Of a stretch of DNA of 64,000 nt, positions 7,789 to 17,065 are shown piece after piece (within the stretch, counting starts at the first letter, position 1; every line of letters begins with the position of its first letter). The notes under the pieces are model-generated. The model was not told the origin of the DNA. It was given only the letters and a program-made list of their open reading frames with translations, and searched no databases. The stretch comes from UBA5078 sp040384465 (lineage in GTDB: Bacteria; Pseudomonadota; Gammaproteobacteria; Pseudomonadales; Pseudohongiellaceae). A program made the position numbers and the translations under genes. The DNA lies in NCBI GenBank assembly GCA_040384465.1, contig JAZKJF010000015.1, positions 1 through 64,000 on the forward strand, in the 5' to 3' direction.

Positions 7789-8408
7789 GTCGATCTCCGA
7801 TAGACACCCTTGAAAAACTGGCGCATGAAGCGTGGTGCCTGATGATCCAGATTGCATAGCGCCGGGTCGCGCAGATGCTCATGCACGATGCCGGTCAGAA
7901 AGAAGGACAGGCTCAAGGTGAGGGTGTGCGGGTCGGTATTGTCGTCAAGGTGGTGCTGCTGCCGGGCACGTTCGAAGTAGCGGGAGAAGAGCGCGATGCT
8001 TTTCAGTTTGCTGGCGTGCTGCCGGTCGAGGAACACTGCCATGTCGCCCGAGTAGTCGCACTTGACCAGAAACACACTCAGGATCTTGTGTTTGCTGAGG
8101 TCATTCTCGATATCGGCAAGGAGGGCGACACACAGGTTTTCCAGTTGCTGCAGAGGGTCCGGGTGGTTGTTCTCCAGATCTTTCAGAATCGTGTCCATGA
8201 TGGAAAGGTCGAGCCGTTCGTGCAAGGCCTCGAAGATATCCAGCTTGTTGCGAAAGTGCCAGTAGATCGCGCCACGAGTCACGCCAGCGCGCTCGGCGAT
8301 ATTTTCCAGGCAGGCTCCTGTCACACCGTTCTCGTAAAATATGTCGATGGCGGCGTCCAGAATAGCGGTGCGGGTAGCAAGCGCTTCCTCTTTGGTCTTC
8401 TTGGCCAT
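7785..8408 (-). CDS. TetR-family repressor, AcrR-like
   Basis: 207 residues. N-terminal helix-turn-helix with the AcrR pattern ILDAAIDIFYENGV, then GVTRGAIYWHFRNKLDIFEAL (about 43-63), followed by an all-helical ligand domain. It is divergent from the acrAB-like efflux genes with an AcrR-type palindrome between them, so it most likely represses both the pump and itself until a toxic ligand binds. It is coupled at its 3' end to nnrU. A C-rich run (CCCCCCCC, 8415-8422) lies just before the start codon. Confidence 0.9.
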   Translation of the reverse strand: MAKKTKEEALATRTAILDAAIDIFYENGVTGACLENIAERAGVTRGAIYWHFRNKLDIFEALHERLDLSIMDTILKDLENNHPDPLQQLENLCVALLADIENDLSKHKILSVFLVKCDYSGDMAVFLDRQHASKLKSIALFSRYFERARQQHHLDDNTDPHTLTLSLSFFLTGIVHEHLRDPALCNLDHQAPRFMRQFFKGVYRRST

Positions 8409-8455
8409 TGGTGTCCCCCCCCGGGTTTGGCGTCCTGCTGTGCATAATAGCGCGC

Positions 8456-8491
8456 ATTATACATACGTGGATGTATGTATCTATGTATAAT
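8456..8491. promoter_or_regulatory. AcrR-type palindromic operator
   Basis: Outer arms ATTATACATA (8456-8465) and TATGTATAAT (8482-8491) are a perfect inverted repeat. Nested inside is TACATAC-N6-GTATGTA (8460-8479), very like the E. coli acrR-acrA operator. It lies midway between the tetR and acrA starts, placed to control both divergent promoters. Confidence 0.85.
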
Positions 8492-8520
8492 GCTATGCGT
8501 TTTTCTGACGCTGAGGATTC

Positions 8521-9651
8521 ATGGGAATGACGTTAAGACAATTGATTACGGGACTCGTGGCGCTTGCGCTGTTTGCTGCTGGAAACTCATTGCCGGGCCG
8601 TCTGGGCGATGGGGGTGTTGTCCATGCGCAAGGGGGCGCCATGCCACCACCCACTGTGACTGTCGTGACCGTGACTGAACGGGATATCGCTGTCACTGAA
8701 CGTCTGCCTGGGCGCACCACTGCCTATCGTCTGGCCGAGGTGCGGCCGCAGGTCAATGGCATTATCACGCGTCGTTTGTTTGAGGAAGGTGCGCTGGTAG
8801 AACAAGGCGAAGCGCTTTATCAGATCGACTCAGCTCTTTACGAAGCCGCTGTGGCCACCGCAGAGGCCGCATTGCAGACCGCTGAAGCCAATGCCATTGC
8901 TGTGCGTCTGCGTGAAGAACGCTATGGTCGCCTGCTTGCCTCGCGTGCAGTCAGTCAGCAGGAAGTGGACGACACCCGGGCCGCACTCGCTCAGGCGGAG
9001 GCGGCGATTCTCAGTGCAGAAGCTGCGCTGCGCAGTGCGCGTATCAATCTCGACTACACACGAGTCTATGCCCCGATCAGTGGTCAGATCAGTCAGTCGC
9101 TGGTCACCGAAGGCGCGTTGGTCAGTGCCGGACAGACAGAAGCGCTGGCGGTGATCACACAACTCGACCCGATCTTTGTCGATGTAATGCAGTCCAGTGC
9201 CGAACACATGGCGCTGCGGCCAACACTGGCACAGGCCGGCAGTGTGCCGGTCACGCTGGAGCTGGCGACGGGCACGCCTTATCAGCAGAGCGGCGAGCTG
9301 CAATTCTCCAGTGTGTTTGTGAGCGAGAGTACGGGCTCTGTGCAGCTGCGCGCTCTGTTCCCGAATCCCGAGCAACAACTGCTGCCTGGTCTGTTCGTGC
9401 ACGCCAGTCTGCAACTGGGTTCGCAGCGTGCCGTGCTGGTGCCGCAGCAGGCGGCGATTCGCGATGGCAGTGGCGGACTGACTGTGTGGCGTGTGCAGGC
9501 GGACAACACGGTCACGCCTGTGCCCATCGTCGTGGACCGGGCGTTGGGAGATCAGTGGCTGGTGCGCGAAGGCGTCAGCGCCGGGGATATCCTGGTGCTG
9601 GAAGGGTTCCAGAAGATCGCGCCGGGCTTGCAGGTGCAGCCGGTTCAATAG
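8521..9651 (+). CDS. acrA: RND efflux periplasmic adaptor, AcrA/MexA family
   Basis: 376 residues. An N-terminal signal segment ends near HAQ-G with no lipobox cysteine, unlike E. coli AcrA, so the protein may be soluble in the periplasm or held by an uncleaved signal. Then come the lipoyl half (LPGRTTAYRLAEVRPQVNG), an alpha hairpin (about 100-170), the second lipoyl half (YTRVYAPISGQI), a beta-barrel and a membrane-proximal domain. The sequence follows AcrA closely. GAGGA lies a few bases before ATG 8521; ATG 8527 is also possible. First gene of the pump operon, no outer-membrane channel gene nearby, so a shared TolC is expected. Confidence 0.93.
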   Translation: MGMTLRQLITGLVALALFAAGNSLPGRLGDGGVVHAQGGAMPPPTVTVVTVTERDIAVTERLPGRTTAYRLAEVRPQVNGIITRRLFEEGALVEQGEALYQIDSALYEAAVATAEAALQTAEANAIAVRLREERYGRLLASRAVSQQEVDDTRAALAQAEAAILSAEAALRSARINLDYTRVYAPISGQISQSLVTEGALVSAGQTEALAVITQLDPIFVDVMQSSAEHMALRPTLAQAGSVPVTLELATGTPYQQSGELQFSSVFVSESTGSVQLRALFPNPEQQLLPGLFVHASLQLGSQRAVLVPQQAAIRDGSGGLTVWRVQADNTVTPVPIVVDRALGDQWLVREGVSAGDILVLEGFQKIAPGLQVQPVQ

Positions 9652-9688
9652 TCAGCGTCGCCGAGCGACACAGCAGCAGGGATAATTC

Positions 9689-12600
9689 ATGTCCAGATTT
9701 TTCATTGAGCGCCCGGTGTTTGCCTGGGTGATCGCGATTGTCATCATGCTGGCAGGTGGGTTGTCGATTCTGCGCCTGCCTATCGAACTGTACCCGGGCG
9801 TTGCGCCACCCTCGGTCGTGATCACCGCTTTCTACCCTGGCGCTTCGGCGGCGACGCTGGAGAACAGCGTGACACAGGTTATCGAGCAGCGTCTGACCGG
9901 AATCGACAACTTGCGCTACTTCGTTTCCAACAGCTCTGATGGTCAGGTGATCATTACGCTGACTTTCGAGCCAGAGGCCGACCCCGATATCGCGCAGGTA
10001 CAAACCCAGAACAAAGTGCAGAGTGCACTCTCGCAAATGCCCCAGGAGGTGCAAGCGCTCGGGGTGACAGTCACCAAGGCCAACAACAACTTCCTGCTGG
10101 TGGCTGCGTTCTCGTCAGAAGACGGTTCGCTGAGTCAGGTCGAGTTGGGCGACATCGTCGCGTCCACCGTGCAGGATGCGGTAGCGCGCGTCAACGGCGT
10201 GGGGGCGGTGACGGTGTTCGGCGACCAGCATGCCATGCGGATCTGGTTGAATCCGGATCACTTGCTCAATTATCAAGTGTCAGTGAGTGACATTCGCGCG
10301 GCGATTCAGGCGCAGAATACCGATGTGTCCGCGGGTCAGCTCGGGGGGCTGCCTGCCGTGGCCGGGCAGCAGATCAATGCGACCATCACCGCGCAGTCGC
10401 GCCTGCAGACGGTGGAAGAGTTCGAAAATATTCTGCTGCGTGTGAACCCGGATGGTTCACAGGTCAGATTGAGTGACGTGGCACGGGTCGAACTAGGCTC
10501 GCAGAGTTACACCTGGATTGTGCGCTACAAGGGCAAACCTTCAGCGGGAATCGCGATCAGCCTTGCCACCGGCGCCAATGCTCTGGAGACTGCGGATGCT
10601 GTGAAAGAGCGCATAGATGTTCTGAAGGCATCGTTGCCTGAGGGGATCGAGGTGTATTACCCGAATGACTCGACGCCCTTCGTGCGCTTGTCCATCGAAA
10701 GTGTGATCACCACGTTGTTGGAAGCGTTCGCACTGGTATTCCTGGTGATGTTCCTGTTTCTGCAGAATGTGCGTGCGACATTGATTCCTGCTATCGCGGT
10801 GCCAGTGGTATTGCTCGGTACTTTCGCGGTGCTCTCCGTTTTCGGCTATTCCATCAACACGCTGACGATGTTCGCGGTGGTGCTCACGATTGGTCTATTG
10901 GTCGACGACGCTATCGTAGTAGTGGAAAACGTCGAACGTCTCATGCACGAAGAAGGGCTCTCGCCGCGTGAAGCCACAATCCAGTCGATGGAGCAGATCT
11001 CCAGTGCACTGATCGGTATCGCGTTGGTGCTGGTGGCAGTGTTCGTGCCGATGGCGTTCTTCGCCGGTTCTGCCGGGGTTATTTACCGGCAGTTCTCCAT
11101 CACCATGATCTCCGCCATCTCGTTGTCGGTTTTTGTGGCACTGGTGTTGTCGCCCTCGCTGTGCATCAGCTTCCTGCGTCCTGTCCAGAAAGGCGAGACG
11201 GAAATCCAGACGGGTTTCTTCGGTGCTTTCAACCGTGGCTTCAATCGACTGCGGGATTTTTATCGCAACAGCTGTGGCTACATGGCGCGGCGTATCGTGC
11301 GTTTCACGGGTATCTATCTTGCTTTGACTGCAGTGCTGGTGCTGCTGTTCATCCGTATTCCAACCTCGTTTCTGCCGAACGAGGATCAAGGCATTCTATT
11401 CTTTCAGGTGAGCACACCCTCGGGCGCTACAGCAGAACGTACACTGGAGAGTGTGAAAGAGGTGGAGGATTATCTGCTGAATGAAGAAGGCCATAACGTC
11501 GAGCATATGATGACGGTGACCGGCTTCAATTTTGCCGGTATGGCGCAGAATGCGGCACTGGGTTTTGTGATGTTGAAAGACTGGTCCGAGCGCCCTGATC
11601 CCGAGCAGACAGTCTCCGCCATCGCCGGACGTGCCATGGGCCACTTCATGGGCATGCGCGACGCCATGGCTTTCGCGTTTTTTCCGCCACCGATTCAGGA
11701 ACTGGGCAACGCCTCAGGTTTCGATTTCCAACTCGTGGATCGCACGGGCAATGGTCACGATGCGTTGATGAACGCACGTAACCAGGTTTTGGGAGCGGCG
11801 GCGCAAAGTCCACTCTTGCTGGGCGTTCGCCCCAACGGCTTCGACGATGTGCCGCAATTCAATATTCAAGTGGATGCGGAGCGAGCGACTGCACTCGGCT
11901 TATCCATGGCGGATATCAACCAGACGCTGCAGACCGCCTGGGGCTCTGGTTACGTCAACGATTTCGTCGATGCAGGACGCATCAAGCGCGTTTATCTGCA
12001 GGCCGACGCCGAGTTCCGCATGCTGCCCGACGATGTGAATGACTGGTATGTGCGTAATCGTCAGGGTGAGATGATTCCATTCAGTGAGTTCTCGACAGCA
12101 CAGTGGACCTATGGTTCGCCCTTGCTGACACGTTTCAACGGCAATGCCTCGGTCAATATTCAGGGTGCTCCGGCACCGGGTGTGAGTTCCGGTGATGCGA
12201 TGGATGAAATCGAAAGCATCGTCGCGACATTGCCCGAAGGGTTTGCGTTGGAGTGGTCAGGAATATCCTATGAGGAGCGCCTGACAGGTTCGCAGGCTCC
12301 GCTCCTGTATTCGCTGTCGATCATCATCGTGTTTCTGTGTCTGGCAGCGTTGTATGAAAGCTGGTCGGTGCCACTCGCAGTGATTCTCGTCGTGCCTCTC
12401 GGGGTGATCGGGGCGGTGCTGGCGACGCTGTCGCAGTCGCTCGCCAACGACGTGTATTTTCAGGTGGCGCTGTTGACGACTATCGGGCTCTCGGCCAAGA
12501 ACGCCATTCTGATCGTGGAGTTTGCCAAAACGCTGCACGAGCGTGGACATGATCTGGTCGAAGCGACGCTCATGGCCACGCGTCAGCGTTTCCGTCCGAT

Positions 12601-12796
12601 CATCATGACGTCGATGGCCTTTATGCTCGGTGTACTGCCGCTCGCGATTGCCAATGGCGCCGGTTCTGCGAGTCAGAATGCGATCGGCATCGGGGTGATG
12701 GGAGGGATGTTCTCGGCGACCTACCTTGCGACTTTCTTCGTGCCGATGTTTTATGTGGCAGTGATGAAACTCAGTCGTCGCAAGGCGGCCCACTAG
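9689..12796 (+). CDS. acrB: RND multidrug efflux pump, AcrB/HAE1 family
   Basis: 1035-residue inner-membrane proton/drug antiporter. Twelve membrane helices and two large periplasmic loops are evident. The proton-relay pair Asp406-Asp407 is in GLLVDDAIVVVENVER, the family signature. N-terminus MSRFFIERPVFAWVIA is diagnostic, and the tail holds the usual GLSAKNAILIVEFAK. It is 37 bases downstream of the adaptor gene and 17 bases before a small monooxygenase-like gene. Likely exports hydrophobic drugs, bile-type amphiphiles or aromatic compounds; substrates cannot be read from sequence. Confidence 0.96.
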   Translation: MSRFFIERPVFAWVIAIVIMLAGGLSILRLPIELYPGVAPPSVVITAFYPGASAATLENSVTQVIEQRLTGIDNLRYFVSNSSDGQVIITLTFEPEADPDIAQVQTQNKVQSALSQMPQEVQALGVTVTKANNNFLLVAAFSSEDGSLSQVELGDIVASTVQDAVARVNGVGAVTVFGDQHAMRIWLNPDHLLNYQVSVSDIRAAIQAQNTDVSAGQLGGLPAVAGQQINATITAQSRLQTVEEFENILLRVNPDGSQVRLSDVARVELGSQSYTWIVRYKGKPSAGIAISLATGANALETADAVKERIDVLKASLPEGIEVYYPNDSTPFVRLSIESVITTLLEAFALVFLVMFLFLQNVRATLIPAIAVPVVLLGTFAVLSVFGYSINTLTMFAVVLTIGLLVDDAIVVVENVERLMHEEGLSPREATIQSMEQISSALIGIALVLVAVFVPMAFFAGSAGVIYRQFSITMISAISLSVFVALVLSPSLCISFLRPVQKGETEIQTGFFGAFNRGFNRLRDFYRNSCGYMARRIVRFTGIYLALTAVLVLLFIRIPTSFLPNEDQGILFFQVSTPSGATAERTLESVKEVEDYLLNEEGHNVEHMMTVTGFNFAGMAQNAALGFVMLKDWSERPDPEQTVSAIAGRAMGHFMGMRDAMAFAFFPPPIQELGNASGFDFQLVDRTGNGHDALMNARNQVLGAAAQSPLLLGVRPNGFDDVPQFNIQVDAERATALGLSMADINQTLQTAWGSGYVNDFVDAGRIKRVYLQADAEFRMLPDDVNDWYVRNRQGEMIPFSEFSTAQWTYGSPLLTRFNGNASVNIQGAPAPGVSSGDAMDEIESIVATLPEGFALEWSGISYEERLTGSQAPLLYSLSIIIVFLCLAALYESWSVPLAVILVVPLGVIGAVLATLSQSLANDVYFQVALLTTIGLSAKNAILIVEFAKTLHERGHDLVEATLMATRQRFRPIIMTSMAFMLGVLPLAIANGAGSASQNAIGIGVMGGMFSATYLATFFVPMFYVAVMKLSRRKAAH

Positions 12797-12813
12797 AGAG
12801 GAAAGCTTGGATC

Positions 12814-13143
12814 ATGTCCGATCAGAATCATTACTATGCGGTGATTTTTACTGAAACCAGCTCTGGCAATGATGACGGCTACAGCGCGATGGCGAAGCAA
12901 ATGCGCGCACTGGCCGAACAGCAGCCCGGGTATCTCGGTTTCGAAAGTTACGTGAGTACAGAGAACCCGGCAGCGTCAGTGGCGATTTCTTATTGGCAGG
13001 ATATGGAAGCGATCAAAGGCTGGCGCGCCAATCTCGCACATCAGCAGGCGCAGCAACGTGGACGTGAGCAATGGTTGAGCCAGTACCGGGTTCGTGTGGC
13101 GCGCATCGAAAGGGACTATGAGTGGGAATCAGGGTCGGCTTGA
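12814..13143 (+). CDS. ABM-domain (antibiotic biosynthesis monooxygenase-like) protein
   Basis: 109 residues with the dimeric alpha/beta-barrel ABM pattern: YYAVIFTETS, GYLGFESYVS, VAISYWQDMEAIKGWRANLAH. ABM proteins include quinol monooxygenases and haem-degrading enzymes, but many have no known activity. AGAGGAAAG precedes the ATG. Placement as third gene of the acrAB operon suggests co-induction by AcrR-like repressor ligands. Whether it modifies a pump substrate is inference. Confidence 0.8.
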   Translation: MSDQNHYYAVIFTETSSGNDDGYSAMAKQMRALAEQQPGYLGFESYVSTENPAASVAISYWQDMEAIKGWRANLAHQQAQQRGREQWLSQYRVRVARIERDYEWESGSA

Positions 13144-13151
13144 GCAAAAAA

Positions 13152-13186
13152 AACCGGAGCAACCAAGGGGCTGGTTGTCTCCGGTT
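13152..13186. terminator. Hairpin at the end of the efflux operon
   Basis: AACCGGAGCAACCA pairs with TGGTTGTCTCCGGTT, with one bulged base and a six-base loop. It follows the ABM stop codon by nine bases. The A-tract is on the 5' side, so the classical U-tract exists only for leftward transcription. It may act as a weak terminator or a 3'-end protector for the rightward operon. Confidence 0.5.
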
Positions 13187-13351
13187 GAAAGGGCCTGTCA
13201 CTCGTAACCTTCCTGCAAATCTCACAATGGGGCCATTGTAGGCGAGCCTCGGTACATGCATAAAATGGATTAAAGCTATTGCCGTGATACGAAAAGCAAA
13301 TTAGGCTTGTGAGTGTCGGTCCAACGTCAGACAAAGCAGCCGGAGAGCGAT

Positions 13352-14257
13352 ATGAATCATTTACCCACGACCAAACAACTGCGGTATTTTGTAGCGCTCG
13401 AACAGATCGGGCATTTCGGCAAGGCCGCCGAGGCTTGCTTCGTTTCACAGCCGGCGTTCAGCGTCGCGATCCGTGAACTCGAAAGTACACTCAACATTCA
13501 GCTGGTGGACAGAACTAACAAGAACGTCACCGTGACCAGCCTTGGTCGCGACATCGCCGTGCAGGCGCGTCAGGTGCTGCGCGATCTCGAAGAGCTGGTG
13601 GACATTGCTCAGGGCAACCAACAACCATTGACCGGCCAGCTCAAGCTCGGCGTCATTCCCACCATTGCTCCATTTCTGCTGCCACGTTTACTGCCTGCGC
13701 TGCGCAAGGCCTACCCGGATCTGAAACTGTATCTGAAGGAAGACCTGACGGAGCGCGTCTACAGTCGTCTGATGGATGGTGAACTGGACATCATTCTGAT
13801 CGCGCTACCGTATGAACTGCGTAACGTCACCGAGATGTCGCTGTTCAAGGATCGCTTCTATCTCGCGCATCAGGCCAAGACCGCACTCGTTGATCCGGCG
13901 CACTATCAGGTCAGTGAACTGCCACAGGACAGTATTCTGTTATTGGAAGACGGGCACTGCATGCGTGATCACGCTCTCACGGCCTGCAGCATCAAGAATG
14001 CCGACAAGGTCAGTAACATCACCGCCACCAGTCTGTTGACGCTGGTGCAGATGGTCGATGCGGATCTGGGGGTGACGTATTTGCCGGAGATGGCAATCGG
14101 GTCATCGCTGTTGAAGAACACCCGCATCAAGACTACGGCGCTGGACAAGAACAGCTATCGGGAGATCGGGCTGGTATGGCGCAAGGCCAGTACGCGCGGT
14201 GATGAGTTCGAGCTGCTGGGTCGCTTCATCAAAGAGAACTACCAGTCTGGCAAGTGA
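13352..14257 (+). CDS. oxyR: Hydrogen-peroxide sensor OxyR
   Basis: 301-residue LysR-type activator. Helix-turn-helix at about 20-45 (FGKAAEACFVSQPAFSVAIR). The redox cysteines are Cys203 and Cys212 in GHCMRDHALTAC, matching E. coli Cys199/Cys208 in spacing and surroundings, so peroxide sensing by disulfide formation is expected. Start ATG 13352 has GGAG six bases upstream; the longer frame from GTG 13313 adds 13 residues not seen in the family. It stands alone, with no catalase or peroxidase adjacent, and ends before a long palindrome. Confidence 0.95.
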   Translation: MNHLPTTKQLRYFVALEQIGHFGKAAEACFVSQPAFSVAIRELESTLNIQLVDRTNKNVTVTSLGRDIAVQARQVLRDLEELVDIAQGNQQPLTGQLKLGVIPTIAPFLLPRLLPALRKAYPDLKLYLKEDLTERVYSRLMDGELDIILIALPYELRNVTEMSLFKDRFYLAHQAKTALVDPAHYQVSELPQDSILLLEDGHCMRDHALTACSIKNADKVSNITATSLLTLVQMVDADLGVTYLPEMAIGSSLLKNTRIKTTALDKNSYREIGLVWRKASTRGDEFELLGRFIKENYQSGK

Positions 14258-14296
14258 GCCCTTTGTATGAGCCGGCCTGCCGGCGACAGCCTTTGG

Positions 14297-14355
14297 AAAA
14301 ATTTGGGGTCAGAGTAAAAATACAGACTGTATTTTTACTCTGACCCCAAATTTTT
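14297..14355. repeat. 59-bp perfect palindrome
   Basis: Two 29-base arms (outer end AAAAATTTGGGGTCAGAGT) are perfectly inverted around a single central A at 14326. It lies between the convergent oxyR and molybdenum-hydroxylase genes, followed directly by a REP-like word. It could form a very stable hairpin and end both transcripts. The GGGGTCAGAGT...ACTCTGACCCC motif is seen dispersed in many gammaproteobacterial genomes, from general knowledge. Confidence 0.9.
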
Positions 14356-14357
14356 AT

Positions 14358-14380
14358 CGCGGGCAGGCCCGCTCCCACAG
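14358..14380 (+). repeat. REP-like element, copy 3
   Basis: Same 23-base word as at 533-555 with one or two differences, abutting the 59-bp palindrome. Ends one base before the stop codon of the leftward gene. Confidence 0.75.
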
Positions 14381-14381
14381 G

Positions 14382-16589
14382 TTAGGCCACGCGCTCCACC
14401 GGCGCGGCGGTGAAGCGGTAGTTCTTCAGCGGCAGCTCGCGCACGCGCTGGCCCGTGAGGATGTACACCGCATTGGCAACGGCAGCGGCAACTGGTGGAG
14501 TGGCAGGTTCGCCGAGTCCACCCAGCGCTGCGCCGGATTCAATTGTCACCACATCAATCTCCGGCGCATCGCTCAAGCGCAACATCTCGTAATCCGTGAA
14601 GTTGGTCTGCTCTACGCGGCCATTCGCGATGGTGATCTCGCCATACAGCGCCGCAGTCAATCCGTAGATAATGCCGCTCTCTGCCTGCGAGGCCACGTTG
14701 TCCGGGTTCACGGAGCGTCCGCAGTCCAGCACACAGGTCACGCGATGCACGCGCACACTACCGTCGCTGTTGATCGACACCTCGGCCACTTGCGCCACGA
14801 TGCTGCCAAAACTCTCCTGCAGCGCGATGCCCATGGCATGTCCCTCGGGCAGATTGCGCTCCCAGCCAGCTCGCTCCGCCGCCGCTTTCAGCACTGCCGC
14901 ATGGCGCGGTTTGTCCTTCAGCATATCGAGGCGGAACTGGTAGGGATTCTTGCCAGCTTTGTGAGCCAGTTCGTCCACGAACGATTCCAGGAAGAAGGTG
15001 TGTTGCGAGTGTGCCACACTGCGCCAGGCGCCGAACGGCACGTGCGTGGGGCTCTCGGCATAGGCGATGGACTTGTTGGGGATCGAGTAGGGTGGATGTG
15101 CCGCCTCGGCCGGTTCATTCTTGCCGATGTAGTGGTTCTCCCACGCGATCAGATTATTGTTGGCATCGAAGCCCGCGCGGAAAGCGCTGGTGACGGCGGG
15201 ACGATAATAATCCTGCTGCATGTCCTCTTCGCGGCTCCAGATGGTCTGCACCGGCACGTCGAACTGCTGCGCGATACGCGTCGCCTGATCGATGGTGTTG
15301 GTGGTGTTCGGCAGACGGCGGCCGAAGCCTCCGCCCAGATAGAACATGTGCATCGTTACGTCGTTCTCATCCAGCCCGGAGATCGAGGCCACACGGCCAC
15401 GGATGCCGAGGTTATCTTGCGTGCCGGTCCAGACATCGGCCTTGCCATCATGGAAATGCACGGTGCAGTTCATCGGCTCCATCGCAGCATGCGCGAGATA
15501 GGGCACACGGTAAGTGGCGTCGATGGTGGTTGCGGCGCCTGCCAGTGCAGTCGGTGTATCGCCTTCTTCCACATCCTCGCTCAGCTCACCCTGCAGTGCC
15601 GTGTCGTACTGGGCATAGATTGATTGTGTAGAAACTTCATCATTTGCGGTGGCTTCGAATTGAATATCGAGAGCTGCCAGTGCCTGTTTCGCACGCCAGT
15701 AATTGTCGGCCACGACGGCCACAGCGTCGTCGAGTTCCACGACGCGCACGACACCACGGCGCTGCAAAGCGACATCGCTGTTTACCGACAACAGTTTGTT
15801 GCCGAACACTGGCGACGTCTTCACTGCTGCGTAGAGCATGCCGGGCAGACGCGCATCAATGCCGAATGCCGCAGTGCCGTCGACCTTGGCTGGAATGTCG
15901 ATACGTGGGATGGGTTTACCCATCAATGTAAACTCATGCGGCTCTTTCAGACGAGGATTTGGCGACGGCTCAAAACGCGCCGCATCGGACGCCAGTTCGC
16001 CATAAGTCGCAGAACGTCCGCTGGTCTCATGATGAACGTGGCTCAGGCGTGCGGTCAGTTCGCTCTCCGGCACTTCCCAACGCACGGCGGCAGTCTTGAT
16101 CAGCATCTCCCGTGCGGCGGCTCCGGCGACTCGCATGCCGTTCTCACCCGTGAAACGCACAGAACTGCTGCCACCGGTGATCTGGATATTCATGATCTCG
16201 GAGACTTTGTTGATCGCCCCGTCCAGGAACCCCGGCACGCTCACGCCCATGGATTGCGCGAAGCCCTTGATCAGCACACCGTTGGCGAACAGATCTGTGG
16301 CAGGCGCCTGCTCCACGCGCACCAGATCCCAGTCCGCATCCAGTTCGTCGGCCGCCATCATCGGCAGCGAGGTGAGCACTCCCTGTCCCATTTCGGAGTG
16401 TGGCACCAGCACGGTCACGGTGTTGTCCGGGTCGATGCGCAGCCAGGTGGTCAGGAAGCTTTGACCGTTCGCCGCGAGCGTGTCATTGGCAACAGCATGC
16501 TTGCTGGGGCGGGTGGTGGCGTAGCCGATGAGCAGCCCTCCGCCGACCAGAGTTGTACCAAGCAGAAAACGACGTCGATTGATTTTCAT
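14382..16589 (-). CDS. Molybdopterin-binding subunit of xanthine-dehydrogenase-family hydroxylase
   Basis: 735-residue large subunit of a two-component molybdenum hydroxylase, nearest in style to isoquinoline 1-oxidoreductase beta (IorB) or membrane-type aldehyde dehydrogenases. A twin-arginine signal (NRRRFLLGTTLVGGGLLIGY, residues 4-23) points to export of the folded holoenzyme. Cofactor-binding GGGFGRR and the catalytic-Glu-type motif GLGEPATPPVAAAVANA near the C-terminus are present. Its start is 17 bases after the stop of the iron-sulfur subunit gene. It probably hydroxylates a heterocycle or oxidises an aldehyde in the periplasm; no cytochrome subunit is adjacent, so the electron acceptor is unknown. 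Confidence 0.92.
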   Translation of the reverse strand: MKINRRRFLLGTTLVGGGLLIGYATTRPSKHAVANDTLAANGQSFLTTWLRIDPDNTVTVLVPHSEMGQGVLTSLPMMAADELDADWDLVRVEQAPATDLFANGVLIKGFAQSMGVSVPGFLDGAINKVSEIMNIQITGGSSSVRFTGENGMRVAGAAAREMLIKTAAVRWEVPESELTARLSHVHHETSGRSATYGELASDAARFEPSPNPRLKEPHEFTLMGKPIPRIDIPAKVDGTAAFGIDARLPGMLYAAVKTSPVFGNKLLSVNSDVALQRRGVVRVVELDDAVAVVADNYWRAKQALAALDIQFEATANDEVSTQSIYAQYDTALQGELSEDVEEGDTPTALAGAATTIDATYRVPYLAHAAMEPMNCTVHFHDGKADVWTGTQDNLGIRGRVASISGLDENDVTMHMFYLGGGFGRRLPNTTNTIDQATRIAQQFDVPVQTIWSREEDMQQDYYRPAVTSAFRAGFDANNNLIAWENHYIGKNEPAEAAHPPYSIPNKSIAYAESPTHVPFGAWRSVAHSQHTFFLESFVDELAHKAGKNPYQFRLDMLKDKPRHAAVLKAAAERAGWERNLPEGHAMGIALQESFGSIVAQVAEVSINSDGSVRVHRVTCVLDCGRSVNPDNVASQAESGIIYGLTAALYGEITIANGRVEQTNFTDYEMLRLSDAPEIDVVTIESGAALGGLGEPATPPVAAAVANAVYILTGQRVRELPLKNYRFTAAPVERVA

Positions 16590-16606
16590 GTGTGCTCTCC
16601 CTGGAC

Positions 16607-17065
16607 CTATGCGGTGGTCGTCAGCGAACGAATGGCCTTGCGGACCCGTGGATAGGTGCCACAGCGGCAGATGTTGGTGATCGCACCATCGATCTCGTCA
16701 TCGCTGGGATTGGGGTTGACGGTCAGCAGTGCCGACACCGCCATGATCATGCCGGATTGGCAGTAACCGCATTGCGGCACCTGATGGTCGATCCAGGCCT
16801 GCTGCACCGGAGTGAGAACGGCAGCGGCATTCACCGCCAGTCCTTCTATCGTGGTGATATCGGTGCCTTCCACCGCGCTGACTGGCGTCACGCAACTGCG
16901 CACCGCATTGCCGTTGACTTGCACTGTGCAGGCGCCACACGCGGCGACACCGCAACCGAACTTGGTGCCGGTCAATCCCAGCTCATCGCGAAGTGCCCAC
17001 AAAAGGGGCATCTCCGGTTCAATATCCAGTTCCTGCGCTACTCCGTTGACTCGAAAGCGTGCCAT
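16607..17065 (-). CDS. [2Fe-2S] subunit of the molybdenum hydroxylase
   Basis: 152 residues, the small subunit of the xanthine-dehydrogenase family (IorA-like). The plant-type cluster ligands are Cys38, 43, 46 and 58 (FGCGVAACGAC ... SC). The second cluster ligands are Cys99, 102, 133 and 135 (QCGYCQSGM ... NICRCGTYPR). No signal peptide, so it would be exported together with the Tat-bearing large subunit. First gene of the pair; the long untranslated region upstream holds the promoter. Confidence 0.95.
   Translation of the reverse strand: MARFRVNGVAQELDIEPEMPLLWALRDELGLTGTKFGCGVAACGACTVQVNGNAVRSCVTPVSAVEGTDITTIEGLAVNAAAVLTPVQQAWIDHQVPQCGYCQSGMIMAVSALLTVNPNPSDDEIDGAITNICRCGTYPRVRKAIRSLTTTA

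Noticed and set aside
15624..16655. 343-codon plus-strand frame opposite the molybdenum hydroxylase gene
   Set aside because: It is a shadow of a well-supported gene with catalytic motifs; its composition (His/Arg-rich) and lack of a domain fit antisense frames.
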